This document shows positions 1-9,333 of a stretch of DNA of 20,733 bases, in pieces. The DNA is from JALORV01 sp035498175 (GTDB lineage Bacteria; Pseudomonadota; Gammaproteobacteria; Burkholderiales; Burkholderiaceae_F): the NCBI GenBank assembly GCA_035498175.1, contig DATKAJ010000074.1, positions 1 through 20,733 of the forward strand. Direction: 5' to 3'. Below the pieces are notes generated by a model. It was not told the origin of the DNA. It did not search any database and worked only from the letters and a program-made list of their open reading frames with translations. How positions within the stretch are numbered: the first letter of the stretch is position 1; every line of letters begins with the position of its first letter. Both the position numbers and the translations under genes were made by a program.

Positions 1-1
1 G

Positions 2-1126
2 AGCCGCATGCGCGACATCGTTGGCGAACCGCACCTGCTCGGCCGGCGCGGCGGCGACGAACTGGTCGTGCTTCTGGTGGATCTGCAGCGCCCCGACGCT
101 GCGGTCGAGATCGCGCGCAAGTTGATCGACGCGATCTGCGAACCGGCGCGCATCCTCGGCATGGAGATCTCGGTCACGGCGTCGGTCGGCATCAGCTTCT
201 TCCCGCAGGACGGCATCGATCTCGATTCGCTGCTGAACGCGGCCGACGCGGCGATGTATCAGGCCAAGGACAGTGGCCGCCGCACCTATGCGTTCTACAC
301 GCAGACGGTCGCGCGGCGGGTCGATCTGCGGCTGCGGCTCGAGCAGCGGCTGCGCAAGGCGGTCGAGTCGCGCGACTTCAAATTGTTCTTCCAGCCGCTG
401 GTGTCGCTCACGGACGGCAAGATGGTCGGTGCCGAGGCGCTGATCCGCTGGCGCGACGCCGAGCTCGGCGATATCTCGCCCGCGGAGTTCATCCCGATCG
501 CCGAGGAGTCGGGCCTGATCGTCGGCCTCGGCGACTGGGTGCTGCGCGAGGCGTGTCGCGCGCGCCAGGAGTGGCGCCACCTTCAGCTCGACGTGCCGCC
601 GGTGTCGATCAACATGTCGGGCGTGCAGCTGCGCCAGCTCGGGTGCGTCGAAGGGCTGCTTGACGTGCTGAACGCTTACGAGGTTGCGCCCTCCGAGATC
701 GAGGTCGAAGTAACCGAGACCGGCCTGCTCGACACCTCGGCCGTATCGCGCGAGAACCTGGTGCGGATGCGCAACGCCGGTGTGCGGCTGGCGCTCGACG
801 ACTTCGGCGTCGGTTTCTCCAGCCTGGCGCACCTGCGCGACCTGCCGATTCACCGGCTCAAGATCGACCGCAGCTTCACTGTCGAGTGCATGCGCGACGC
901 CCGCACGCTGACGATCGTGAAGGCGGTGATCGAGATGGCGCGTTCGCTCGGCATCAGCGTAACGGCCGAGGGCATCGAGACGCAGGCGCAGCAGACCTGG
1001 ATGCAGCACCTGGGCTGCGACGCGGCGCAGGGCTACCTGTTCGCACGGCCGATGCCGGGCGATGACTTCATCAAGCTGTTCATCGATCGGCGCGGCGTCG
1101 GCCGCGAACGCTCGCTGATGCACTAG
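2..1126 (+). CDS. GGDEF-EAL c-di-GMP signalling protein (5' end outside window)
   Basis: This is the C-terminal part of a diguanylate cyclase/phosphodiesterase hybrid. The frame is open to the left edge, so the first ATG at 8 is probably internal. Numbering from that Met, a GGDEL signature (residues 15-19) lies only a few residues in, so most of the GGDEF domain is missing from view. The usual RxxD inhibitory site five residues before GGDEF is replaced by GEPH. A complete EAL domain follows (about 120-360): EAL at 143-145, INMS with N202, EVTE at 234-237, LDDFG with D264/D265, LKID with K285, AEGIE with E321 and QGY with Q341. These are the metal-binding and catalytic positions of active EAL phosphodiesterases, so c-di-GMP hydrolysis is likely. 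Whether the GGDEL site still makes c-di-GMP or only binds GTP cannot be seen. Sensor domains, if any, lie upstream. The gene ends 8 bp before the aminotransferase start. Confidence 0.93.
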   Translation, partial: SRMRDIVGEPHLLGRRGGDELVVLLVDLQRPDAAVEIARKLIDAICEPARILGMEISVTASVGISFFPQDGIDLDSLLNAADAAMYQAKDSGRRTYAFYTQTVARRVDLRLRLEQRLRKAVESRDFKLFFQPLVSLTDGKMVGAEALIRWRDAELGDISPAEFIPIAEESGLIVGLGDWVLREACRARQEWRHLQLDVPPVSINMSGVQLRQLGCVEGLLDVLNAYEVAPSEIEVEVTETGLLDTSAVSRENLVRMRNAGVRLALDDFGVGFSSLAHLRDLPIHRLKIDRSFTVECMRDARTLTIVKAVIEMARSLGISVTAEGIETQAQQTWMQHLGCDAAQGYLFARPMPGDDFIKLFIDRRGVGRERSLMH

Positions 1127-1134
1127 GTAGGCGC

Positions 1135-1971
1135 GTGCATACCACCTGGTTCAATGGCGTGTGGACCGACGGCAACGTGCCGCTGATCGGTGCGATGGAC
1201 CACAGCGTGTGGCTCGGTTCCTCGGTGTTCGATGGTGCACGCTCGATCCACCGGATGGCGCCTGACCTGCGTGCCCACTGCGAGCGGACCTACGAATCGG
1301 CGCGCCGAGTCGGGCTGCAGCTCGACCTGCCGGTCGACGAAATGATGCGGTTGTGCATCGAGGGTATCCACCGCTTTCCGGCCGACGCGGACCTGTACAT
1401 CCGGCCGCTGGTGTTCGGCACCGCGGGCCTGCTGGTGCCCGAGGCCTCAGCGTTCGCACTGACGCTGTTCGATGCGCCGCTGCCGCCCTTTACCGGGTTT
1501 TCGGCCCACCTTTCGCAGCGGCGCCGGCCTTCGCCGCTGGCCGCGACGACCGACGCGAAGGCTTCGGCGCTGTATCCGAACGTCGCGCGTGCGTTGCGTG
1601 AGGCGACCGCAGCCGGTGTCCAGAACGCCGTGGTGCTCGACCCGGACGGCCACGTCGCCGAGTTCGCCACCGCCAATTTGTTCTTTGTCAGCGACCGCGG
1701 TGCGGTCGCCACCCCGGCGGCGAATGGAACGTTCCTCGCAGGCATCACGCGTGCGCGGACGATCGGATTGCTGCGCGATGCCGGTATCGAAGTTGAGCAG
1801 CGCGCGGTCGATCCCGCCGAACTCGATACGGCGCGCGAGATCTTCTCGACGGGCAACTACAGCAAGGTTTCGCCTTGCACGCGCTATAAGGGACGCGAAC
1901 TGCCGATCGGTCCGACGGCGACGCTGGCGCGCGAACGCTACATGCAGTTCGCCGCGACCTGCCGGGTCTGA
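1135..1971 (+). CDS. Class IV PLP-dependent aminotransferase, branched-chain amino acid type
   Basis: This 278-residue protein is a fold-type IV aminotransferase of the branched-chain aminotransferase/D-amino-acid transaminase superfamily, transferring amino groups between amino acids and 2-oxo acids. The N-terminal FNGVW and FDGARS patterns (residues 6-10, 32-37), the probable PLP lysine in DAKASALYPN (K142), the AEFATANLFF segment with E176, and STGNYSKVSP (238-247) are those of a short subfamily usually annotated as branched-chain aminotransferase. Substrate cannot be read from sequence; D-amino acid or 4-amino-4-deoxychorismate chemistry remain possible. The GTG start at 1135 follows the upstream stop by 8 bp with an AGGTAGG-like purine stretch. 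It probably shares a transcript with the GGDEF-EAL gene. It lies 69 bp before parC, a gap that holds a weak promoter candidate. Confidence 0.88.
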   Translation: MHTTWFNGVWTDGNVPLIGAMDHSVWLGSSVFDGARSIHRMAPDLRAHCERTYESARRVGLQLDLPVDEMMRLCIEGIHRFPADADLYIRPLVFGTAGLLVPEASAFALTLFDAPLPPFTGFSAHLSQRRRPSPLAATTDAKASALYPNVARALREATAAGVQNAVVLDPDGHVAEFATANLFFVSDRGAVATPAANGTFLAGITRARTIGLLRDAGIEVEQRAVDPAELDTAREIFSTGNYSKVSPCTRYKGRELPIGPTATLARERYMQFAATCRV

Positions 1972-2001
1972 GGCGACTTCGGATCGCGCTGGCCTGATCC
2001 G

Positions 2002-2007
2002 TAGAAT
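2002..2007 (+). promoter_or_regulatory. Possible sigma-70 promoter (-10 TAGAAT) for parC
   Basis: A TAGAAT hexamer (5 of 6 to TATAAT) lies 33 bp before the parC ATG. A poor -35 match, TTCGGA (1978-1983), lies 18 bp upstream of it. The position in the only gap between the aminotransferase and parC is reasonable. The weak -35 makes this a candidate only. Confidence 0.35.
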
Positions 2008-2040
2008 GACGCCGTTCGGGATGGGCGGACGGTTGCGATC

Positions 2041-4364
<2,324 letters not shown>

Positions 4365-4368
<4 letters not shown>

Positions 4369-4829
4369 GGTTGTTTTACACCGCACTGTTGCTGGTCCAC
4401 CTGCTCGGCGTCTTGGTGTGGGTCGGCGGAATGTTTCTGATGCACTATGTCGTCCGGCCGGCGGCGGCGCAGCTCGCGCCCGCCCAGCGCCTTCCTCTGC
4501 TGGCCGCTGTGCTCGGCCGATTCTTCTTCTGGGTTTCGATTTCGGTCGTTGCAATTCTGGCCAGTGGACTCGGGCTAATCCTCGGCGCGGGCGGGTTTCG
4601 CAACGCGCACTTGTCGGTGCACCTGATGGTCGCGATCGGTCTGGGGATGATGGCGATTTACCTGCAGATTCGGCTGGTGCTCTATCCGCGGCTGCGTCGT
4701 GCCGTGAGTTCGAACGATCTGGCAGGGGCCGCGCAGCAGCTCGATGCGATACGCCAGCGCGTCGCGATCAACCTCGCGCTCGGCGTCCTGACGATCGCGG
4801 TCGCCACGATCGGGCGCGCCTTGCTCTAG
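4365..4829 (+). CDS. Small CopD-like four-helix membrane protein
   Basis: This 154-residue integral membrane protein has four predicted hydrophobic helices (about 4-29, 51-75, 84-107, 131-152). The N-terminal pattern LLVHLLGVLVWVGGMF matches the CopD/DUF2269-like family, in which the first helix carries a conserved His near a WVGG motif. Histidines H12, H27, H82 and H86 could bind copper or haem, but that is inference. Proteins of this size usually stand alone as one CopD-type domain and are often annotated as copper resistance D family or hypothetical membrane protein. The ATG overlaps the parC TGA, so expression probably follows parC. It ends 13 bp from the convergent PhzF gene with no room for a classical terminator. 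Function is not established. Confidence 0.8.
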
Positions 4830-4842
4830 GGCGTGCTCTGTC

Positions 4843-5730
4843 CTATAGCCCCAGCGTGCCGCGCGCGAACATCACGGCCGCGCCGCCGACGCGGACGCGG
4901 CGCGCCACGTCGCCGGTTTGCTTGTACAGCAGCTCGATCGTGCTCGGGCGACCGATCTCCTGACCCTGCAGGATCTGCCAGGCGCGATCGCCGTCGCCGG
5001 CGATGTGGCGCGCCAGCCAGCCGGCGAGCGCGGCGGCGGCAGATCCCGTGGCCGGATCCTCGGGCACGCCCTGGCCGGGCGCGAACATGCGGGCACGCCA
5101 CTGCGATTCGTTGCTGCGCGCGATCGGGTAGACCTTCTGCGTACTGCGGCTCGCGAGCTGTGTGCTCCAGCGCGCCAGGTCGAGCCGGGCGGCGGCCAGT
5201 GCATGGACGTCGACGAGCGGGACCACCAGGAACGCTAGCCCGCAAGACCAGACCTCGGCGTCGGCCACGACCGCCGCGGCGGGCAGGCCCAGCATCGCGG
5301 CGGCTGCATTGCGGTCATCCAGCGTCTCGATCCGCTCTGGAGACTGCGCGGTGGTCAGCACGCAGCGACGGATCGATCCGTCGGCGTTGCGGTCGACACG
5401 CACCGGCACCGGCCCGACGCCTTCTTCGAAAACGATGTCGCGAGTCTGGGCGGGAATGCGGCCCAGCGAGGCGAGCGCAAACGCGGTGCCGACGGTCGGA
5501 TGGCCCGCAAATGGAAGCTCGCTGCCGGGCGTGAAGATGCGGACGCGCGCGGTGTGCGACGCGTCCGAAGGCCGCATCACGAAGGTCGTTTCGCTGTAGT
5601 TGAATTCGCGCGCCACGTGCTGCATCGTGGCTTCGTCGATGCCGTCGGCGTCGAGCACAACCGCGAGTGGATTGCCGCCGAAGCGGCTCTCGGTGAAGAC
5701 ATCCAGCGTGCAGTATTCATAGGACTTCAC
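4843..5730 (-). CDS. PhzF-family isomerase/epimerase
   Basis: This 295-residue protein belongs to the PhzF superfamily of cofactor-free isomerases with a diaminopimelate-epimerase-like fold. PhzF itself isomerises trans-2,3-dihydro-3-hydroxyanthranilate in phenazine synthesis, but most homologues have unknown substrates. Visible motifs are FTESRFGGNPLAV near the N-terminus (12-24), the catalytic glutamate E47 in YSETTF, ELPFAGHPTVGTAF (71-84) with the GHP motif, and PEDPATGSAAAALAGW (223-238) with D225. The start chosen is GTG at 5730, preceded by a clear GGAGG at five bases; the open frame runs further upstream but has no family similarity there. The GTG overlaps the stop of the upstream transporter (GTGA). 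No other phenazine genes are present, so a phenazine role is unlikely. Confidence 0.92.
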   Translation of the reverse strand: MKSYEYCTLDVFTESRFGGNPLAVVLDADGIDEATMQHVAREFNYSETTFVMRPSDASHTARVRIFTPGSELPFAGHPTVGTAFALASLGRIPAQTRDIVFEEGVGPVPVRVDRNADGSIRRCVLTTAQSPERIETLDDRNAAAAMLGLPAAAVVADAEVWSCGLAFLVVPLVDVHALAAARLDLARWSTQLASRSTQKVYPIARSNESQWRARMFAPGQGVPEDPATGSAAAALAGWLARHIAGDGDRAWQILQGQEIGRPSTIELLYKQTGDVARRVRVGGAAVMFARGTLGL

Positions 5731-6629
5731 GTCGACCTCCGTATCGTGGTCAGGCGGCCCGCAGCCACCAGCGCGACGACGGCCGCCGCGTAGGCCCAAG
5801 TCGTCGGATCGACCAGCTCGCCGAACAGCAGCGCTGCGAACCCGATTGTCATGAACACCTGCAACAACTGCACCTGGCCGACGCGCGCCAGCCCGCCCTC
5901 GGCCAGGCCGCGGTACCAGGCGAAGAATCCTAGGAACTGCGAGAACAGCGCCACGTAGCCGAAGGCGAGCGCGGTGCGAAGTTCGATCGGCCAGGGCTGC
6001 CGCCACGCCAGCCACCCGACCGGAGCAGCGAGTATCGGGGCCGAGGCGACCAGCGCCCAGCAGATGACTTCCGGCCCGCCGAGGCTGCGGGCGAGCCGGC
6101 CGCCTTCGGCGTAGCCGAGGGCGCCGAGCACAACGGCCGCGAGCAGCCAGGCATCGCCTGCGCTGAGGCCGCCACCGCCCCGCGTCAGGGCGAAATGGAG
6201 CACCACCGCACTGCCGGCAAACGCGAACAGCCAGAACGCCGGAGAGGGGCGCTCGCCGCCGAGGGCGGCGGCGAACAATGCCGTGGCGAGCGGCAGCACG
6301 CCGATCACGATTGCGCCGTGAGCGGCCGGGACGGTCTTCATGCCGATCGAAGAGCACACCGGGAAGCCGATGATTACGCCCGCGACGACGGCTGCCAGTG
6401 CCGGTCGCTGAGAACGGCTCGGACGCGGCGCACGCCGCCACGCCAGATACAGCGCAGCGGGAACCGCCGCGACGAGCGCACGTCCGAGGCCGATCAGCCA
6501 CGGATCAAGTTGCACGACCGCGATTCGCGTCATCGGCAGCGTCAGGCTGAAGATCAGCACGCCGACGAAGCCGAGCAGCAGGCCACGCGCCTCGTGGCGG
6601 TTCGCGGTGGTGGCGGCGGGCGGCGTCAT
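5727..6629 (-). CDS. EamA/DMT-superfamily transporter
   Basis: This is a 300-residue polytopic inner-membrane protein with about ten hydrophobic segments in two repeats, the usual size and pattern of EamA (RhaT/YdcZ-like) drug/metabolite transporters. The first helix is GLLLGFVGVLIFSLTLPMT (17-35). The repeat boundary is near the glycine-rich stretch at 151-154. C-terminal features include QVQLLQVFMTIGFAALLFGE (252-271). The substrate is unknown; amino acids, metabolites or toxic compounds are typical. The frame is open further upstream to 6773, but the ATG at 6629 gives a normal short N-terminus and leaves the htpG heat-shock promoter outside the coding region, although its Shine-Dalgarno is poor. 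The TGA overlaps the start of the PhzF-family gene, suggesting that the two act on the same compound. Confidence 0.88.
   Translation of the reverse strand: MTPPAATTANRHEARGLLLGFVGVLIFSLTLPMTRIAVVQLDPWLIGLGRALVAAVPAALYLAWRRAPRPSRSQRPALAAVVAGVIIGFPVCSSIGMKTVPAAHGAIVIGVLPLATALFAAALGGERPSPAFWLFAFAGSAVVLHFALTRGGGGLSAGDAWLLAAVVLGALGYAEGGRLARSLGGPEVICWALVASAPILAAPVGWLAWRQPWPIELRTALAFGYVALFSQFLGFFAWYRGLAEGGLARVGQVQLLQVFMTIGFAALLFGELVDPTTWAYAAAVVALVAAGRLTTIRRST
5736..5740 (-). promoter_or_regulatory. Shine-Dalgarno GGAGG deciding the PhzF start
   Basis: On the minus strand GGAGG stands five bases before the GTG at 5730. It lies inside the last codons of the upstream transporter gene. This supports GTG as the real start of the PhzF-family gene over any start further upstream in the same long open frame. 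Confidence 0.75.
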
Positions 6630-6710
6630 TTCGAAGGCCAGGTTGTGAGTCGACAGGGAGCGGCCGCCGCCGACGATACTGCAATGTGCCCGGCTGGCCG
6701 ATTCGGCCCG

Positions 6711-6737
6711 CTTGAATTCGGGGCGCACTGCCCAAAT
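6711..6737 (+). promoter_or_regulatory. Heat-shock (sigma-32/RpoH) promoter of htpG
   Basis: CTTGAAT begins at 6711 and GCCCAAAT at 6730-6737, with 13 bases between CTTGAA and the -10 element. The sigma-32 consensus is CTTGAAA, 13-15 bases, then CCCCATNT. The match is full in the -35 core and 5 of 7 informative positions in the -10. The predicted transcription start is near 6744, giving a leader of about 66 bases. The placement before a heat-shock chaperone gene makes the call strong, but no experiment is available. Confidence 0.8.
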
Positions 6738-6809
6738 CGTCGGCAGAATGATCGGTTTCAGCGCGCCGGCCATGGTGCGCGGACCAGATACGGGAATGAA
6801 GGAGAAGAG

Positions 6810-8723
6810 ATGAACGCGCAGGACGCGACCGATACGGCAATGAAGCAGACGCTGGGATTCCAGGCGGAGGTGAAGCAGCTGCTACACCTGATGATCCATT
6901 CGCTGTACAGCAACAAGGAAATCTTCCTGCGGGAGCTGATCAGCAACGCCTCCGATGCCCTGGACAAACTTCGCTTTGAAGCCATCGCGCAACCCGCATT
7001 TTTGGCCGGGCACGCCGAGCTCTCGATCGAGGTGCGCTACGACCGGTCGGCGCGAACGGTCACGGTGTCGGACAACGGCATCGGCATGAGTCGACAGGAA
7101 GCGATCGAGCACCTCGGCACGATTGCAAAGTCCGGCACGCGCGAATTCTTCGCACAGCTGACTGGCGACCAGCAGAAGGACGCACAGCTGATCGGCCAGT
7201 TCGGCGTCGGGTTCTATTCGAGCTTCATCGTTGCCGATCGCGTCACGGTCGTCACCCGCCGCGCCGGCGAGGCGCGTGCGGTGCGCTGGGAAAGCGATGG
7301 TGGCGGCGAGTTCACGGTGGAGGTTGCTGATCGCGCCGAAAGCGGCACGGACGTGACGTTGCACCTGCGTGCCGGCGAGGACGAACTCCTTGACGGCTTC
7401 CGGCTGAAGTCAATCGTCGCAAAGTATTCGGACCACATCTCCGCGCCGATCCGTATGCACAAGGAGACCTGGGATAAGGACAAGGGAGCGATGATGGTCT
7501 CCGACGAGCTGGAGACCGTGAACCAGGCGAGTGCGCTGTGGACGCGGCCGAAGGGCGAGATCACGGACGTCCAGTACCAGGAGTTCTACCGCCACGTCTC
7601 GCACGACTTCGGCGAGCCGCTGGCATGGACGCACGGACGCGTCGAGGGCCGTACGGAATACACCCAGCTGCTCTACGTCCCGACGCGCGCCCAGTACGAT
7701 CTGTGGGACCGGAACCATCGGCACGGCATCCGGCTCTACGTGCGGCGCGTCTTCATCATGGACGATGCCGAGCAGCTGATGCCTCCCTATCTGCGCTTCG
7801 TGCGCGGCGTGATCGACAGCAACGACCTGCCGCTGAACGTCTCGCGCGAGATCCTTCAGGAGAGCCGCGACGTGAAGGCGATCCGCGACGGCGCGACGCG
7901 ACGCGTGCTCTCGCTGCTCGAGGACCTCGCCGAGAATCAGAAGGAGAAGTACGCGACCTTCTGGGCCGAGTTCGGGCAGGTCCTGAAGGAGGGCGTAGGT
8001 GACGATGCAGCGAACCGCGAGCGCATCGCCGCGTTGCTGCGATTCGCCTCCACATCCGACGACGCTCATGCGCAGGCCGTGTCACTCAAGGACTATGTCG
8101 GCCGGATGAAGCCCGGTCAGGACTGCATCTACTACGTCACGGCCGACACGCCCGAGGCAGCGCGCTCGAGCCCGCAACTTGAGATCTTCCGCAAGAAGGG
8201 CATCGAGGTCCTGCTGCTCGCCGAACGGGTCGACGAGTGGATGCTGGGCTTCCTGCGCGAGTTCGATGGCAAGGCCCTGGCTTCGGTGGCCCAGGGGGGG
8301 CTGGATCTGTCCGCCTTCGCGGACGACGAGGAGAAGGCCGAGCAGCAGAAGGCCAGCGACGAATTCAGGAGCCTGGTCGAGCGCGTCAGGAGCGCGCTGG
8401 GCGAACGGGTCAAGGACGTGCGGATCTCGTCGCGGCTGACCGAGTCGGCCGCGTGCATCGTCAACGACGAAAACGAGATGAGCAGTCACCTGCAGCGGCT
8501 GCTGAAGGCCGCGGGACAGAAGGCACCGGAAGCGCGGCCGATCCTCGAACTGAATCCGCAACACCCGCTGGTTGCGCGGCTGAAGGTGGACGACAGCGAT
8601 GTCGACGCCTGGGCCCGGCTGCTGCTCGACGAGGCGGTGCTGGCCGAGGGCGGGCAACTGGCCGAGCCTGCGGCATTCGTTCAGAGGGTCAACCGCCTGC
8701 TGCTGGATGGCGCCACGCGCTAA
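6810..8723 (+). CDS. htpG: Molecular chaperone HtpG (bacterial Hsp90)
   Basis: HtpG is the cytosolic ATP-dependent Hsp90 chaperone, a dimer that remodels client proteins with DnaK. The 637-residue protein has the full family length: GHKL ATPase domain (about 1-225), middle domain (about 240-505) and C-terminal dimerisation domain (about 515-637). Nucleotide-site signatures are FLRELISNASDALDKLRF (39-56) with E42 and N46, SDNGIGM with D88 (87-93), and GQFGVGFYSSF (129-139). The middle-domain segment LPLNVSREILQ is also intact. The ATG at 6810 has AAGGAG five bases upstream; the frame is open to 6195 but only as antisense to the transporter. The sigma-32-type promoter at 6711-6737 predicts heat induction. 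The 3' end overlaps the next gene by 17 bp. Confidence 0.97.
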   Translation: MNAQDATDTAMKQTLGFQAEVKQLLHLMIHSLYSNKEIFLRELISNASDALDKLRFEAIAQPAFLAGHAELSIEVRYDRSARTVTVSDNGIGMSRQEAIEHLGTIAKSGTREFFAQLTGDQQKDAQLIGQFGVGFYSSFIVADRVTVVTRRAGEARAVRWESDGGGEFTVEVADRAESGTDVTLHLRAGEDELLDGFRLKSIVAKYSDHISAPIRMHKETWDKDKGAMMVSDELETVNQASALWTRPKGEITDVQYQEFYRHVSHDFGEPLAWTHGRVEGRTEYTQLLYVPTRAQYDLWDRNHRHGIRLYVRRVFIMDDAEQLMPPYLRFVRGVIDSNDLPLNVSREILQESRDVKAIRDGATRRVLSLLEDLAENQKEKYATFWAEFGQVLKEGVGDDAANRERIAALLRFASTSDDAHAQAVSLKDYVGRMKPGQDCIYYVTADTPEAARSSPQLEIFRKKGIEVLLLAERVDEWMLGFLREFDGKALASVAQGGLDLSAFADDEEKAEQQKASDEFRSLVERVRSALGERVKDVRISSRLTESAACIVNDENEMSSHLQRLLKAAGQKAPEARPILELNPQHPLVARLKVDDSDVDAWARLLLDEAVLAEGGQLAEPAAFVQRVNRLLLDGATR

Positions 8724-9249
8724 GGCGGCGCCGCAGCGCCCGGTCGCAGCGGGTCCGCCCGCGCGGCTGCGCGGCTTCCCTCCAATCATCGACGCGGCTG
8801 TCGAGCGGCTGGTGCTCGGCAGCTTCCCCTCCGCGGCCTCGCTGGCGGCGGGCCAGTACTACGCGCATCCACGCAATCAGTTCTGGGTGATCATGGGGCG
8901 GCTGCTCGGCGAGCCGCTGGTTGAACTGCCTTACGGCGAGCGCGCGCGCCGGCTGCTGCTCCATCGTGTCGGAGTCTGGGATGTCTACGCCGCCTGCGAG
9001 CGGCCGGGCAGCGCCGACAGCGCGATCCGCAACGCCGAGCCCAACGCGTTTGCGCGCCTGCGGCGACGGGCGCCACGGCTGAGCGCAGTGGCCTTCAATG
9101 GCTCGGCTGCGGGCCGATTTCGGCCGCTTTTCGAGCAAGCGGGCTTTGCGACCCGGGTGCTACCTTCCACCAGTCCCGCGCATGCCGGGCGTAGCCTGGA
9201 GCAGAAGCTCGCCCTCTGGTCTGCCTGGTGGCGAGTGCCACAACGGTGA
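8707..9249 (+). CDS. DNA-deoxyinosine (hypoxanthine) glycosylase, UDG superfamily family 6
   Basis: This 180-residue protein matches the hypoxanthine-DNA glycosylase family, which removes hypoxanthine (deaminated adenine) from DNA as the first step of base excision repair. Motifs in order are GFPPIID (23-29), LVLGSFPSAASL (35-46), QYYAHPRNQFW (50-60) with the probable catalytic asparagine N57, VGVWDVYAACERPGSADSAI (88-107), AFNGSAAG (129-136) and LPSTSPAHA (152-160). The start chosen is ATG 8707, which overlaps the end of htpG by 17 bp; the frame is open upstream to 8599, but that part has no family similarity. The ribosome binding site is weak, so translation may be coupled to htpG. Substrate preference between hypoxanthine and mismatched uracil cannot be read here. 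Confidence 0.9.
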   Translation: MAPRAKAAPQRPVAAGPPARLRGFPPIIDAAVERLVLGSFPSAASLAAGQYYAHPRNQFWVIMGRLLGEPLVELPYGERARRLLLHRVGVWDVYAACERPGSADSAIRNAEPNAFARLRRRAPRLSAVAFNGSAAGRFRPLFEQAGFATRVLPSTSPAHAGRSLEQKLALWSAWWRVPQR

Positions 9250-9260
9250 CCGGGCCCGGT
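9249..9260. repeat. 12-bp perfect palindrome at the glycosylase stop codon
   Basis: ACCGGGCCCGGT is its own reverse complement. It begins on the last base of the TGA stop of the glycosylase gene and lies 73 bp before the first DUF1631 gene. It has no loop or T-tract, so it is not a standard intrinsic terminator. In DNA this GC-rich it may be chance. Confidence 0.5.
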
Positions 9261-9333
9261 GCGGCTGCTGTCGAGCGGCTGAACAGGGTACCAAGTATCG
9301 GCTACCCTTGCGGCCGGGCGCGAGGCACGACGA

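Noticed and set aside
4843..5730. Phenazine biosynthesis locus
   Set aside because: Only a PhzF-family protein is present; no phzABDEG genes are in the window, and most family members act outside phenazine pathways.
5731..6501. Possible 552-residue fusion protein with PhzF at its C-terminus
   Set aside because: The extra N-terminal part is an out-of-frame reading of the transporter gene; a GTG with GGAGG marks the real PhzF start.
6195..6809. Long N-terminal extension of HtpG
   Set aside because: It is antisense to the transporter and has no Hsp90 similarity; ATG 6810 with AAGGAG gives the standard length.
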